A DNA stretch of 64,000 bases. Source: Rhodanobacter sp. Root480 (GTDB taxonomy: Bacteria; Pseudomonadota; Gammaproteobacteria; Xanthomonadales; Rhodanobacteraceae). The position numbers and the translations under genes are program-made. Below are positions 20,176 through 27,697 of this stretch, piece by piece (within the stretch, counting starts at the first letter, position 1; the number at the start of each line of letters is the position of its first letter). The stretch spans positions 510,755 through 574,754 of the forward strand of contig NZ_LMEX01000001.1 in assembly GCF_001426645.1 (NCBI RefSeq), given 5' to 3'. Below the pieces are notes generated by a model. The model was given only the letters and a program-made list of their open reading frames with translations. It searched no databases and had not been told where the DNA came from.

Positions 20176-22080
20176 ATGCTGCAGGCAATGCGTAACAAAA
20201 TGCATGGATGGCCAGCCATCATCCTTCTGGGCATTTCCGTTTTCGCCATGTCGTTTTTCGGCATGGAAGGCTACCTGACGTCCAGCAGCGACATGTCGGT
20301 GGCAAAGGTCGGCAAACATGAGATCAGCCAGAACGACATGCAGGATCGGCTGAACCAGTTGCGGCAGCGCGCCAACGTGGAGCAGGGCGACCAGTTCGAT
20401 ACCAGCATTTTCGAAAAGCCGGAAATGAAACTGCGCGTGCTGAATTCGATGATCGATCAGCAGTTGCTGCTCAAGGCCAACGATGATTTCGGGCTGCGGG
20501 TGTCCGACCAGGCCGTGCGTGATTACATCGCATCGATCCCTGCGTTCCAGGTCGATGGTCATTTCGACCCGACGTCCTACAGCGCGGTGCTGGCCAGCCA
20601 GCGCAAGACGCCCGAAATGTTCGAGGCCGAGGTTCGCTCCGATCTGGCCGTCCAGTTGCTCCCACGCGCCATCGATGCCAGCACCATCATTCCCGCGGCC
20701 GACGCCGAACGTTTCCTGGCGCTGCGCATGCAGCGTCGCGATGTCCGCTATTTCCTGTTGCCGCGTCCGACGATTTCCGACACCAAGGTGACTGACGAGC
20801 AGATCGATGCCTACTACAAGGCGCATCTGGCCGACTACACGGACCCCGAGCGTGTTTCGGTGAAATACATCGAAGTGAACGGTGCGGATCTCGCGTCGGC
20901 ATCGGCGCCCAGCGACGAGGAACTGCGCAAGCGCTACGCCGATGAGAAGCAGCGCTTCGTGCAGCCGGAGCAACGCCTGGTTTCGCACATCCTCATCGAC
21001 GTGCCCGCCAACGCCACGCCTGAGCAGCAAAAGGCCGCCCTGGCCAAGGCCAACGATATTGCCGCCCACGCGACTCCCGAGGATTTTGCCGAGCTGGCCC
21101 GCAAGGACTCGCAGGACCTTGGCTCCAAGCGCCAGGGCGGCGACCTGGGCTGGTTGGAGCGGGGTGTGACCAATCCGGCGTTCGAGTCGGCCATGCTCGC
21201 CATGACCAAGGGCCAGATATCCAAGCCCGTGTTGTCGCCAGAGGGTTACCACATCATCTGGCTGCGTGATGTTCGCAGCGGAGACGCCAAGCCTTTCGAG
21301 GAAGTGCGCGACACGCTGGTGAAGGAGGCGACGGCGGCGGACAAGGATCGGTTGTACAACGAAGTGGCGGGCAAGCTTTCCGACAACACGTATCAGAACC
21401 CGTCCTCGCTGGAGCCTGCTTCCGAGGCCCTGAAGCTGCCGATCAAGGAAACGCCCCTGTTTTCCCGCACGGGTGGTGAAGGCATCGCAGCCAACCCCAA
21501 GGTTGTCGCCGCTGCGTTCTCGGATGACGTGCTGGCCCAGGGCAATAATTCGGGTTTGATCGATCTGGGTGGCGACCACTCGGTGGTGATCCACGTCGAC
21601 AAACATTTGCCGGCGACGCCGCGGGCGTTGGCCGATGTGCGCGACGACGTACACGATCGCATCATCGATGAACGTGTCGCCGCTGAAGCGAAGACGCAGG
21701 CGCAGGCGTTGCTGGCCCGCTTGCAGAAGGGCGATTCGATGGACGACGTAGCCGCTTCCTCGAAGCTCGATGTGACCACCGTCAAGAATGCGCTGCGCGT
21801 CCAGGCGGATCTGCCGCCATCGGTCCGTGACCGCGCGTTCCTCTTGCCGCATCCGGTCGATGGCAAGCCGCAGTACGCCTCGGTCGATATGGACAAGGGC
21901 GTCTACGCTTTGCTCGCGGTGGACAAGGTGCAGCCCGGCGATCTGTCCGACGTGACAGCCGACCAGCGTGAATCGCTGCGGCAGCAGATGGCGCAGGCCT
22001 ACGGTGCCGAAGCGACGAGCGAACTGATCGAGATTTTGCGGTCGCGGACCGAGATCAAGATCAACAAGGAACGCCTGTAA
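20176..22080 (+). CDS. ppiD: Periplasmic folding chaperone PpiD (SurA/parvulin family)
   Basis: Inner-membrane-anchored periplasmic chaperone near the Sec translocon. The 634-residue product has an N-terminal membrane anchor (about residues 10-28, WPAIILLGISVFAMSFFGM), a SurA-N-like region (about 35-200), and a parvulin domain at about 270-365 (VSHILIDVP to SPEGYHIIWLRDV with RQGGDLGWLERG), followed by a second helical region. ATG 20176 gives the classic MLQAMRNKMHGW start; a longer in-frame extension would begin inside the terminator. PpiD parvulin domains are often catalytically weak. Confidence 0.94.
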   Translation: MLQAMRNKMHGWPAIILLGISVFAMSFFGMEGYLTSSSDMSVAKVGKHEISQNDMQDRLNQLRQRANVEQGDQFDTSIFEKPEMKLRVLNSMIDQQLLLKANDDFGLRVSDQAVRDYIASIPAFQVDGHFDPTSYSAVLASQRKTPEMFEAEVRSDLAVQLLPRAIDASTIIPAADAERFLALRMQRRDVRYFLLPRPTISDTKVTDEQIDAYYKAHLADYTDPERVSVKYIEVNGADLASASAPSDEELRKRYADEKQRFVQPEQRLVSHILIDVPANATPEQQKAALAKANDIAAHATPEDFAELARKDSQDLGSKRQGGDLGWLERGVTNPAFESAMLAMTKGQISKPVLSPEGYHIIWLRDVRSGDAKPFEEVRDTLVKEATAADKDRLYNEVAGKLSDNTYQNPSSLEPASEALKLPIKETPLFSRTGGEGIAANPKVVAAAFSDDVLAQGNNSGLIDLGGDHSVVIHVDKHLPATPRALADVRDDVHDRIIDERVAAEAKTQAQALLARLQKGDSMDDVAASSKLDVTTVKNALRVQADLPPSVRDRAFLLPHPVDGKPQYASVDMDKGVYALLAVDKVQPGDLSDVTADQRESLRQQMAQAYGAEATSELIEILRSRTEIKINKERL

Positions 22081-22136
22081 TCTGATCCGCAGCCTTGCCG
22101 CGAGGCCAGGCGGGCAGTGGACAAAGTTGAAAAAGA

Positions 22137-22161
22137 AAAGGCGGCCATGGGCCGCCTTTTT
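22137..22161 (+). terminator. Terminator after ppiD
   Basis: Seven GC-rich pairs (GGCGGCC / GGCCGCC) extended by A-T pairs around a three-base loop give a stem preceded by AAAA and followed by TTTTT. The symmetry would let it also serve the minus-strand gene at 22244, although that gene ends some 80 bases away. Confidence 0.85.
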
Positions 22162-22243
22162 CGTGGTGTCGTTTATTGGCGAGCGTACCGGTCGCCGTCG
22201 AGGTGGCTTGCGCGTTCGGCCAGCCACGCTGCGGATCGTCCAC

Positions 22244-23434
22244 TCAGTGGGCGCTGCCCACTTTCAGCACCAGGCCGGGCTTGATTGACTGTCCGCGCAG
22301 GTGGTTCCAGCTCTGCAGTTGGTCGACGCTGACCGAATAGTGGCGGGCAATGCCCCAGAGGCTGTCGCCGGGACGGACGGTGTGGTGGCGCGGTGACGCG
22401 GCCGATGGCTGGCTGGTGCTTGCGCTACCCGGCGAAAGCGATGCGGCTGGTTCACGATTCGCGTCTGCGGTGGAGGCCTCGTTGACCAGTGCGGTGCGAA
22501 ACTGTCGTACGTGCTTCGCAGGCAACACCAGGTAGGACGCCGCCTGGGCATCGATGCTGTCGCTGCGGAATGCCGCGTTGAGGTGCTTGAAGCGATCGAC
22601 CGACATCCCCGCGTGGCTGGCCGCGTCCGTGATCGACAAGGATTGATCGACCGGCACCTTGACCAGCTGCCGTTCGGGCGGCAGCGCCGGCAGGGTCACG
22701 CCGAATCGCGCCGGTTCACGCACGACGCAGGCAATGGCCAGCAGTTTGGAGAGGTGTTCACGAGTCCCGCGACGAACCGGCAGCTCGGGTATGGCTGGCA
22801 GTTCGGTGGGTGCGCCGTGTTTCTTCACCAGCTTGCGCACCGCGAATTCGCCCGCGTTGAACGCATAATCGGCGAGCCGCCAATCGTCGAATCGCCGGTG
22901 GTATCGCTGCAATTCTTTCATGACCGCGTGCGTCGCCGCGGGTACGTCCAGGCGTCCGTCGTAGTTGTCGTCCACGCGCAGGCCCATGGCGCCCGCCGTG
23001 GCCGGCATGATCTGCCACATGCCGGCAGCCCGATTCCGGTGCCGCCCCGGCACGGGCTGGAAATGACTCTCCACCCACGGCAGCAGCACGAACTCTCCGG
23101 CGACGTCGTACTGGTCGGCGACCTGTTGCACATAGATCAGGCGTGGCAGTACCGCGCTCAATTGGCTTTCGAACTGCTTCGGATGGCGCGTGTAGGTACG
23201 GGCCCAGGCGGTGATCGTCGGATCGGCCGCGCAATCGGCCATCTCGAAACGGCTGCGCAGTTGTTGCCATACATCGATCGGCGCTTGTGGCGCGGTTTCC
23301 GATGGCGGGAGCAGGCGGCTGCCATCGGTGGCAACCGGCGTGGTGACCACCGGGTGACGGGTCTTCTGCGAAGGGTCGGTGGCGCAGGCTGTCAGCACCA
23401 GCGTCAGCGTGAGCGGTAGTAGCCGCCGACTCAT
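22244..23434 (-). CDS. MltD-like membrane-bound lytic transglycosylase with LysM
   Basis: Lipoprotein that cleaves peptidoglycan glycan strands to anhydromuropeptides. The 396-residue product has a lipobox LTAC (lipidated C17), a lytic transglycosylase SLT domain (about 105-235) with presumed catalytic E122 in LPWVESHFQP and the GMWQIMPATAGAMGL and YAFNAGEF motifs, a weaker LysM-like or linker region, and a C-terminal LysM (HHTVRPGDSLWGIARHYSVS, about 350-396). Its ATG overlaps the gloB stop (ATGA on the minus strand), the gloB-mltD pairing seen in E. coli. Confidence 0.93.
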   Translation of the reverse strand: MSRRLLPLTLTLVLTACATDPSQKTRHPVVTTPVATDGSRLLPPSETAPQAPIDVWQQLRSRFEMADCAADPTITAWARTYTRHPKQFESQLSAVLPRLIYVQQVADQYDVAGEFVLLPWVESHFQPVPGRHRNRAAGMWQIMPATAGAMGLRVDDNYDGRLDVPAATHAVMKELQRYHRRFDDWRLADYAFNAGEFAVRKLVKKHGAPTELPAIPELPVRRGTREHLSKLLAIACVVREPARFGVTLPALPPERQLVKVPVDQSLSITDAASHAGMSVDRFKHLNAAFRSDSIDAQAASYLVLPAKHVRQFRTALVNEASTADANREPAASLSPGSASTSQPSAASPRHHTVRPGDSLWGIARHYSVSVDQLQSWNHLRGQSIKPGLVLKVGSAH

Positions 23435-24195
23435 GCGGCGAACGTGTTCTTGGCGTGGCGCAACGCGGCGAAGCGGGCAACGCGGTCGTCGCGGCCGTCA
23501 TGGTGTTCGCACCAGCTCGATACGTCGTCGCTATCCACCCGCAGGAAGGGATTGGTGGCCAGCTCGCTGGCAAGCGAGACCGGCACGGTGGGCAACCCCT
23601 GCGCCCGTAACTGGTCCACTTCCTGGCATCGGGCCGTGAGGGCGGCATTGGCCGGTTCAACCGTATGCGCGAAACGTCCGTTGCCCTGGGTGTATTCGTG
23701 GCCGCAACAAACCAGGGTGTCTTCCGGCAGCGTCGACAAGTGGTCCAGGGATGCCAGCATTTGCGCGGGCGTGCCCTCGAACAGGCGGCCGCATCCGAGA
23801 CTGAACAAGGTGTCGCCACAGAACACGATGCCCGCGCCGACGTAGGCGACGTGGCTCAAGGTGTGGCCGGGAATGGCGATGGTGTCGAATCCGATACGGG
23901 GCGCCGCGAGCTCAATGCGCTGGCCGTCCGCGACGGGATGCGTGGTCGCGGTGATGCGCCCGTCGTCGGGGGCGTAGACGGGCACGTCATGTTGCGATGC
24001 CAACGCCGCGGCACCGCCGATGTGGTCCAGGTGATGATGCGTCAGCAGGATCGCGCGCAACTGCAGACCGTTCGCGACCAGCGCGTCTTCGACCACCTGT
24101 GCCTCACCCGGATCCACCACGATGGCGTCGCCTGCGTCGTCATGCAGAAGCCAGATGTAGTTGTCGGAAAGCGCCGGTAGGGGGATCAGGTGCAC
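23431..24195 (-). CDS. gloB: Hydroxyacylglutathione hydrolase (glyoxalase II)
   Basis: Hydrolyses S-lactoylglutathione in methylglyoxal detoxification. The 254-residue product is a metallo-beta-lactamase-fold enzyme with the binuclear metal motif THHHLDH (H53, H55, D57, H58), IPGHTLSHVAY and FCGDTLFSLGCGRLFEGT, and the late CGHEYTQGN motif. I chose GTG 24195 because GGAG lies six bases upstream and the protein then starts VHLIPLPALSDNYIW like homologues. The stop overlaps the downstream transglycosylase. The divergent methyltransferase at 24380 is a regular neighbour of gloB. Confidence 0.95.
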   Translation of the reverse strand: MHLIPLPALSDNYIWLLHDDAGDAIVVDPGEAQVVEDALVANGLQLRAILLTHHHLDHIGGAAALASQHDVPVYAPDDGRITATTHPVADGQRIELAAPRIGFDTIAIPGHTLSHVAYVGAGIVFCGDTLFSLGCGRLFEGTPAQMLASLDHLSTLPEDTLVCCGHEYTQGNGRFAHTVEPANAALTARCQEVDQLRAQGLPTVPVSLASELATNPFLRVDSDDVSSWCEHHDGRDDRVARFAALRHAKNTFAA

Positions 24196-24379
24196 GATGA
24201 ACTCCACAGCGTTGGGTGATCCGGAAACCGACGTGCAGCCTTCCGAGGCGGGAAACGCCCGACTATAAGGGGGCGGCGCCGGCATCTCGTTAGCCTTGTG
24301 TTAAACGGTTTCTGCCGTTCAGTTGCGCCCACGGCCTCCGCCGCCGGCATGGTCGGCAGCAGCTACACTTCCCGGATAG

Positions 24380-25084
24380 ATGAGTCAGGACGTACGCATG
24401 CTTCATCGCGATCACCGGATCTACAGCAGCGCGCCTTTGCGGCAGCTGGCCGATGAGCAGACGCGCGCGATGTTGCCGGATATCCAGCGCAGTGCCGGCG
24501 CGTGTGCGTTGTCGCTGGGCGCTTCCGGCGATGTCGCGGTTCCCTCATTGCCGATGATCGGCGGCTGGACCCGTATGTGGATCGCCGCGGGCGGTTATCG
24601 CGGCGATGTGTGCGCCGCGATCGACGCACCGTTGCCCTTTCTGGATGAAGCCTTCGATGTGGTGTTGCTGCGCCATGCCCTTGAGGTCGTGGCTGAACCC
24701 TCGATCCTGCTGGGCGAAGCCATGCGCGTACTGGCACCGGGCGGCGTGCTGGTGGTGACCGGGGTGCATCCCGTGAGCGGCTGGGCGCCCTGGTTCTATT
24801 GGCGATCCGGTGGCACGCGGATACTGCGGTTTCCGGGCCAACTCGGCAGGCGGCTTGAACGCCACGGGCTGGAAATCGAATGGACGCGGCGGGTGGGTGG
24901 GCCGTGGCCCAGTGACGCGGCCGGGCATGCGGCATCGTTCAACCCCTGCGGCGGTGGCTACGTGATGATGGCGCGGAAAAGGTGTCGCAGGGCGACGCCA
25001 TTGCGCATACTCCCCGCCCCAACCCGACTGCACGTTGCCAGTGGAAGGCTTTCACCCGGCACGCGACGCAGTGCGGTTTCGTGA
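24380..25084 (+). CDS. SAM-dependent methyltransferase (type 11), gloB-rnhA neighbour
   Basis: A 234-residue class I methyltransferase of unknown substrate. The fold is visible in LPFLDEAFDVVLLRHALEV (post-motif II region) and EAMRVLAPGGVLVVTGVHPVSGW (motif III), but the usual glycine-rich SAM loop is weak (CALSLGASGD). The C-terminal 40 residues are basic. It sits between divergent gloB and rnhA, the conserved position of this uncharacterised gene in many beta- and gammaproteobacteria. ATG 24398 is an alternative start. Confidence 0.85.
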   Translation: MSQDVRMLHRDHRIYSSAPLRQLADEQTRAMLPDIQRSAGACALSLGASGDVAVPSLPMIGGWTRMWIAAGGYRGDVCAAIDAPLPFLDEAFDVVLLRHALEVVAEPSILLGEAMRVLAPGGVLVVTGVHPVSGWAPWFYWRSGGTRILRFPGQLGRRLERHGLEIEWTRRVGGPWPSDAAGHAASFNPCGGGYVMMARKRCRRATPLRILPAPTRLHVASGRLSPGTRRSAVS

Positions 25085-25103
25085 TTTCAATTCATAGCGA
25101 GCC

Positions 25104-25550
25104 ATGATGAGCGAAGTGGAAGCATTTACGGACGGCGCCTGCCTGGGCAATCCAGGCCCCGGTGGATGGGCGGCACTGTTGAGGGCGAAAGGCAGCGAAC
25201 GCATGATTGCCGGCGGCGATCCGGCCACCACCAACAACCGCATGGAGCTGATGGCGGCGATCGGCGCGCTGGAGGCACTGAAGCGCCCCTGTCAGGTCGT
25301 GCTCACCACCGATTCGCGCTACGTGATGCAGGGCATCGAGCAGTGGATGCCGAAGTGGGTGGCCAATGGCTGGCGCACTGCGGACAAGAAGCCGGTGAAG
25401 AACCAGGATCTGTGGCAGCGCCTGTCGGCGGCCGCGGCATCGCACCAGGTGCGCTGGAAGTGGGTACGTGGGCATAACGGCCACGTCGAGAATGAACGGG
25501 TGGATCAGGCGGCGCGCGAGCAGGCCGAGTTGCTGCGGGTAAGCGTATGA
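25104..25550 (+). CDS. rnhA: Ribonuclease HI
   Basis: Degrades the RNA strand of RNA-DNA hybrids. The 148-residue product has all catalytic residues at the E. coli positions: D10 ([17 protein letters not shown]), E48 ([10 protein letters not shown]), D70 (LTTDSRYV) and D134 (ENERVDQAA), plus the flexible-loop H124 (RGHNGH). The basic protrusion [16 protein letters not shown] is present. Its stop overlaps the dnaQ start as ATGA. Confidence 0.98.
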   Translation: MMSEVEAFTDGACLGNPGPGGWAALLRAKGSERMIAGGDPATTNNRMELMAAIGALEALKRPCQVVLTTDSRYVMQGIEQWMPKWVANGWRTADKKPVKNQDLWQRLSAAAASHQVRWKWVRGHNGHVENERVDQAAREQAELLRVSV

Positions 25551-26290
25551 GGCAGGTCGTTCTCGATACCGAAACCACCGGCTTGGAAGTGCGCCAGGGC
25601 CACCGGCTGGTGGAAATTGCCTGTGTGGAGATGGTCGAGCGCCGGCTCACCGGCCGTTATTACCAGACTTACCTCAACCCGGACCGCGCCATTGATGAAG
25701 GTGCGCGCATGGTCACCGGCATCGAAGACGCGTTCTTGCTGGACAAGCCGCACTTCGAGGACGTGGCCGAGGAATTCCTGGCGTTTATCGATGGCGCCGA
25801 ACTGGTCATCCACAACGCCAGTTTCGATATCGGCTTTCTCGATGCGGAACTGGCGCGCCTGGGCGAGCAGGCCGGGCGGGTAGGCGACCACTGCGCCGTG
25901 CTCGATACACTGAAGATGGCGCGGGAGCTCTTTCCCGGCCAACGCAACAACCTCGATGCCTTGTGCAAACGGCTGGGCGTGGACAACTCGCGTCGCGATC
26001 TGCACGGTGGCCTGATCGACGCGCAGTTGCTGGCCGACGTCTATCTGGCCATGACCTCGGGTCAGGTCGCGTTCGATCTGGGTTTCGAGGACGAAGCCGA
26101 TACGCGCAGCACAACGGTGGCCGTGCCATTGTCACTGCAGGAGCGACCGCGCGTGCTCCGTGCCTCAGCGGAGGAAGTGGAAGCGCACCAGAACCGGCTT
26201 GCCGCACTGGACAAGAGTGCAGCCGACGGCAGCCTGTGGCGCCGGCTTGCGTCGCCGCAGGCCGAAACCGTCGAGCAAGGCATCAACTGA
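25547..26290 (+). CDS. dnaQ: DNA polymerase III epsilon subunit (DnaQ), proofreading exonuclease
   Basis: 3'-5' exonuclease of the replicative polymerase. The 247-residue product has the DEDDh set: D7 and E9 ([11 protein letters not shown]), D94 ([14 protein letters not shown]), H153 and D158 ([16 protein letters not shown]). A C-terminal tail of about 65 residues would contact the alpha subunit, supporting epsilon over a stand-alone exonuclease. rnhA-dnaQ coupling (ATGA) is conserved in proteobacteria. The 3' end overlaps the convergent phosphatase gene by eight bases. Confidence 0.95.
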   Translation: MRQVVLDTETTGLEVRQGHRLVEIACVEMVERRLTGRYYQTYLNPDRAIDEGARMVTGIEDAFLLDKPHFEDVAEEFLAFIDGAELVIHNASFDIGFLDAELARLGEQAGRVGDHCAVLDTLKMARELFPGQRNNLDALCKRLGVDNSRRDLHGGLIDAQLLADVYLAMTSGQVAFDLGFEDEADTRSTTVAVPLSLQERPRVLRASAEEVEAHQNRLAALDKSAADGSLWRRLASPQAETVEQGIN

Positions 26291-26984
26291 TGCGTGCGAG
26301 GATCGCGGTGATGTTGTCGCTGCCACCGCCGTCCAGCGCGCCAAGCAGCAGTTGATCGACGCATTCCTGCGCGGCCAGGTCCGTGCGCGCCACCAGCCGG
26401 CCGATGGCCGCGTCGGTGACATCCTCGGTGAGCCCGTCGCTGCACAGCAGAAAGCCCATGCCGGGAAGGGCGGTGCCGCGATTCATGCCGATGTGCAGCT
26501 GATCCGCCGCCGTCACACCCAGCGCCTGGGTCAACACATTGCGCTGCGGATGTTGCGAGGCCTGCGCGGGATCCAGTTGGCCCGCTTCCACCAGCGCCTG
26601 TACCAGCGAGTGGTCATGGCTGATCTGGCGCAAACCCTGTTGCCATAGATAGATGCGGCTGTCGCCCACCCAGGCAACTTCGTAGTTGTCGCCGATGATC
26701 CGCAACGCGGCAATGGTGGTGCCCATGGGGAGTCGATCGCCATTGCCACGCGTAAGCGCCAGCAATCGTTCGCCGGCACCTTGCACGGCTTCGATGAGCC
26801 CATGCCCGCGCGTGACCAGGTCGACCACGGCATCGCGCACCAACGCCGAAGCCACCTCACCGTGCTGGTGCCCACCCATGCCATCGGCTACCAGAAACAG
26901 GCCCGACGAGGCGTCGGCGTAATACGTGTCCTCGTTGCGCGTGCGGCGCAGGCCGACGTGGGTAGCGTGTCCGAATTCGATCAT
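26283..26984 (-). CDS. PP2C-family serine/threonine protein phosphatase
   Basis: A 233-residue stand-alone PPM/PP2C phosphatase, predicted cytoplasmic and Mg/Mn-dependent. The metal-binding aspartates lie in RRTRNEDTYYAD, FLVADGMGGHQHGE, LLCSDGLTEDV and GGGSDNITAIL, all intact, with the conserved phosphate-binding RNED arginine. Such enzymes usually oppose Hanks-type kinases, and PP2C genes of this type are also found in type VI secretion clusters, but no kinase or T6SS gene is visible in this window. Target unknown. Confidence 0.93.
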   Translation of the reverse strand: MIEFGHATHVGLRRTRNEDTYYADASSGLFLVADGMGGHQHGEVASALVRDAVVDLVTRGHGLIEAVQGAGERLLALTRGNGDRLPMGTTIAALRIIGDNYEVAWVGDSRIYLWQQGLRQISHDHSLVQALVEAGQLDPAQASQHPQRNVLTQALGVTAADQLHIGMNRGTALPGMGFLLCSDGLTEDVTDAAIGRLVARTDLAAQECVDQLLLGALDGGGSDNITAILARIS

Positions 26985-27095
26985 GGCCGTTCAATGGGGG
27001 CGAGCCGTCGCAGCATGCCGCAAGCGCGGTGTGTTGTCACGACAGATGGGCTCGCGTATGATTCCCGGCTCGCATGAGCCACCATGCGCCCCACT

Positions 27096-27186
<91 letters not shown>

Positions 27187-27187
27187 G

Positions 27188-27223
27188 AAACGCAAAAGGC
27201 CCCGAACGGGGCCTTTTGCGTTT
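27188..27223 (+). terminator. Terminator after tRNA-Ser within a long palindrome
   Basis: GCAAAAGGCCCCG and CGGGGCCTTTTGC pair around a two-base AA gap, with a T-rich strand on the right arm. It is the core of a larger 33-bp perfect palindrome (27172-27239) that includes the last 15 bases of the tRNA gene. Confidence 0.85.
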
Positions 27224-27636
27224 CTGGCGGAGAGGGAGGTGTGGACGAACCCTCCCGGTTCGACAAATTCGCCAGGAGCGAATTTGGACAGCCGCAGGCT
27301 GGCCCTGGAGCGCACAGCGCGGAAGGGTTCGACCCATGGATGGGTCGAACAATCCCCGCGGACGTCATGCAAACCGCGCTGCGCACTACCTGGGGCCTTT
27401 TGCGTTTCTGGCGGAGAGGGAGGTGTGGACGAACCCTCCCGGTTATTCGGCCCATCCTGGGCCTCACCCTTCGGGCCATCGGCTGCGCCGATGTTCGCTC
27501 TGGCGTCCTGCCTACGCAGTCGACGAATTTGTCTGGAACGAATTTGGACAGCCGAAGGCTGGCCCCGCAGCGCGAAGCGCGGAGGGGTTTGGCCCATGGA
27601 TGGGCCAAACAATCCCTCCTCTCCGCCAGCCACGCA

Positions 27637-27675
27637 CGTCCTTCGACTCCGCTGCGCTACGCTCAGGACGAACGG
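27637..27675 (+). repeat. Dispersed TTCGACTCCGC-type repeat, copy 1
   Basis: CGTCC and GGACG arms flank TTCGACTCCGCTGCGCTACG, matching a widespread xanthomonad intergenic word (CCTGAGCGTAG...GTCGAAGG on the opposite strand). Related copies lie at 56520-56605 and 62286-62321. Confidence 0.75.
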
Positions 27676-27697
27676 ATTTCTAGGCCTAAGGCTAGAC

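Larger units (their letters stand above)
27187..27697 (+). repeat. Hairpin-rich repeat array between tRNA-Ser and ppsA
   Basis: A 511-base gene-free stretch between a plus-strand tRNA and the 3' end of minus-strand ppsA. It holds two diverged copies of one unit. Copy A is about 27208-27357, and copy B is about 27392-27629 with an extra block of about 80 bases (27446-27525). Each unit is a string of short perfect hairpins: GGGAGG..CCTCCC, CAGCC..GGCTG, GCGC..GCGC and a 24-base palindrome ending in ATGG-centred arms. A 53-base stretch is identical in both copies. Forward copies of the tRNA 3' end lie at both outer edges. It encodes no recognisable protein, although several frames are open by composition. 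Confidence 0.85.

Noticed and set aside
20149-22227. Long open minus-strand frame opposite ppiD
   Set aside because: Antisense shadow of ppiD, no recognisable domain.
24380-25084. Methyltransferase as UbiG/UbiE
   Set aside because: The SAM loop and the quinone-pathway signatures do not match; the context is gloB-rnhA.
27187-27697. tRNA-Ser region as an intact prophage or integrated island
   Set aside because: No integrase, phage or transfer gene between the tRNA-end copies; at most a remnant or a repeat array.
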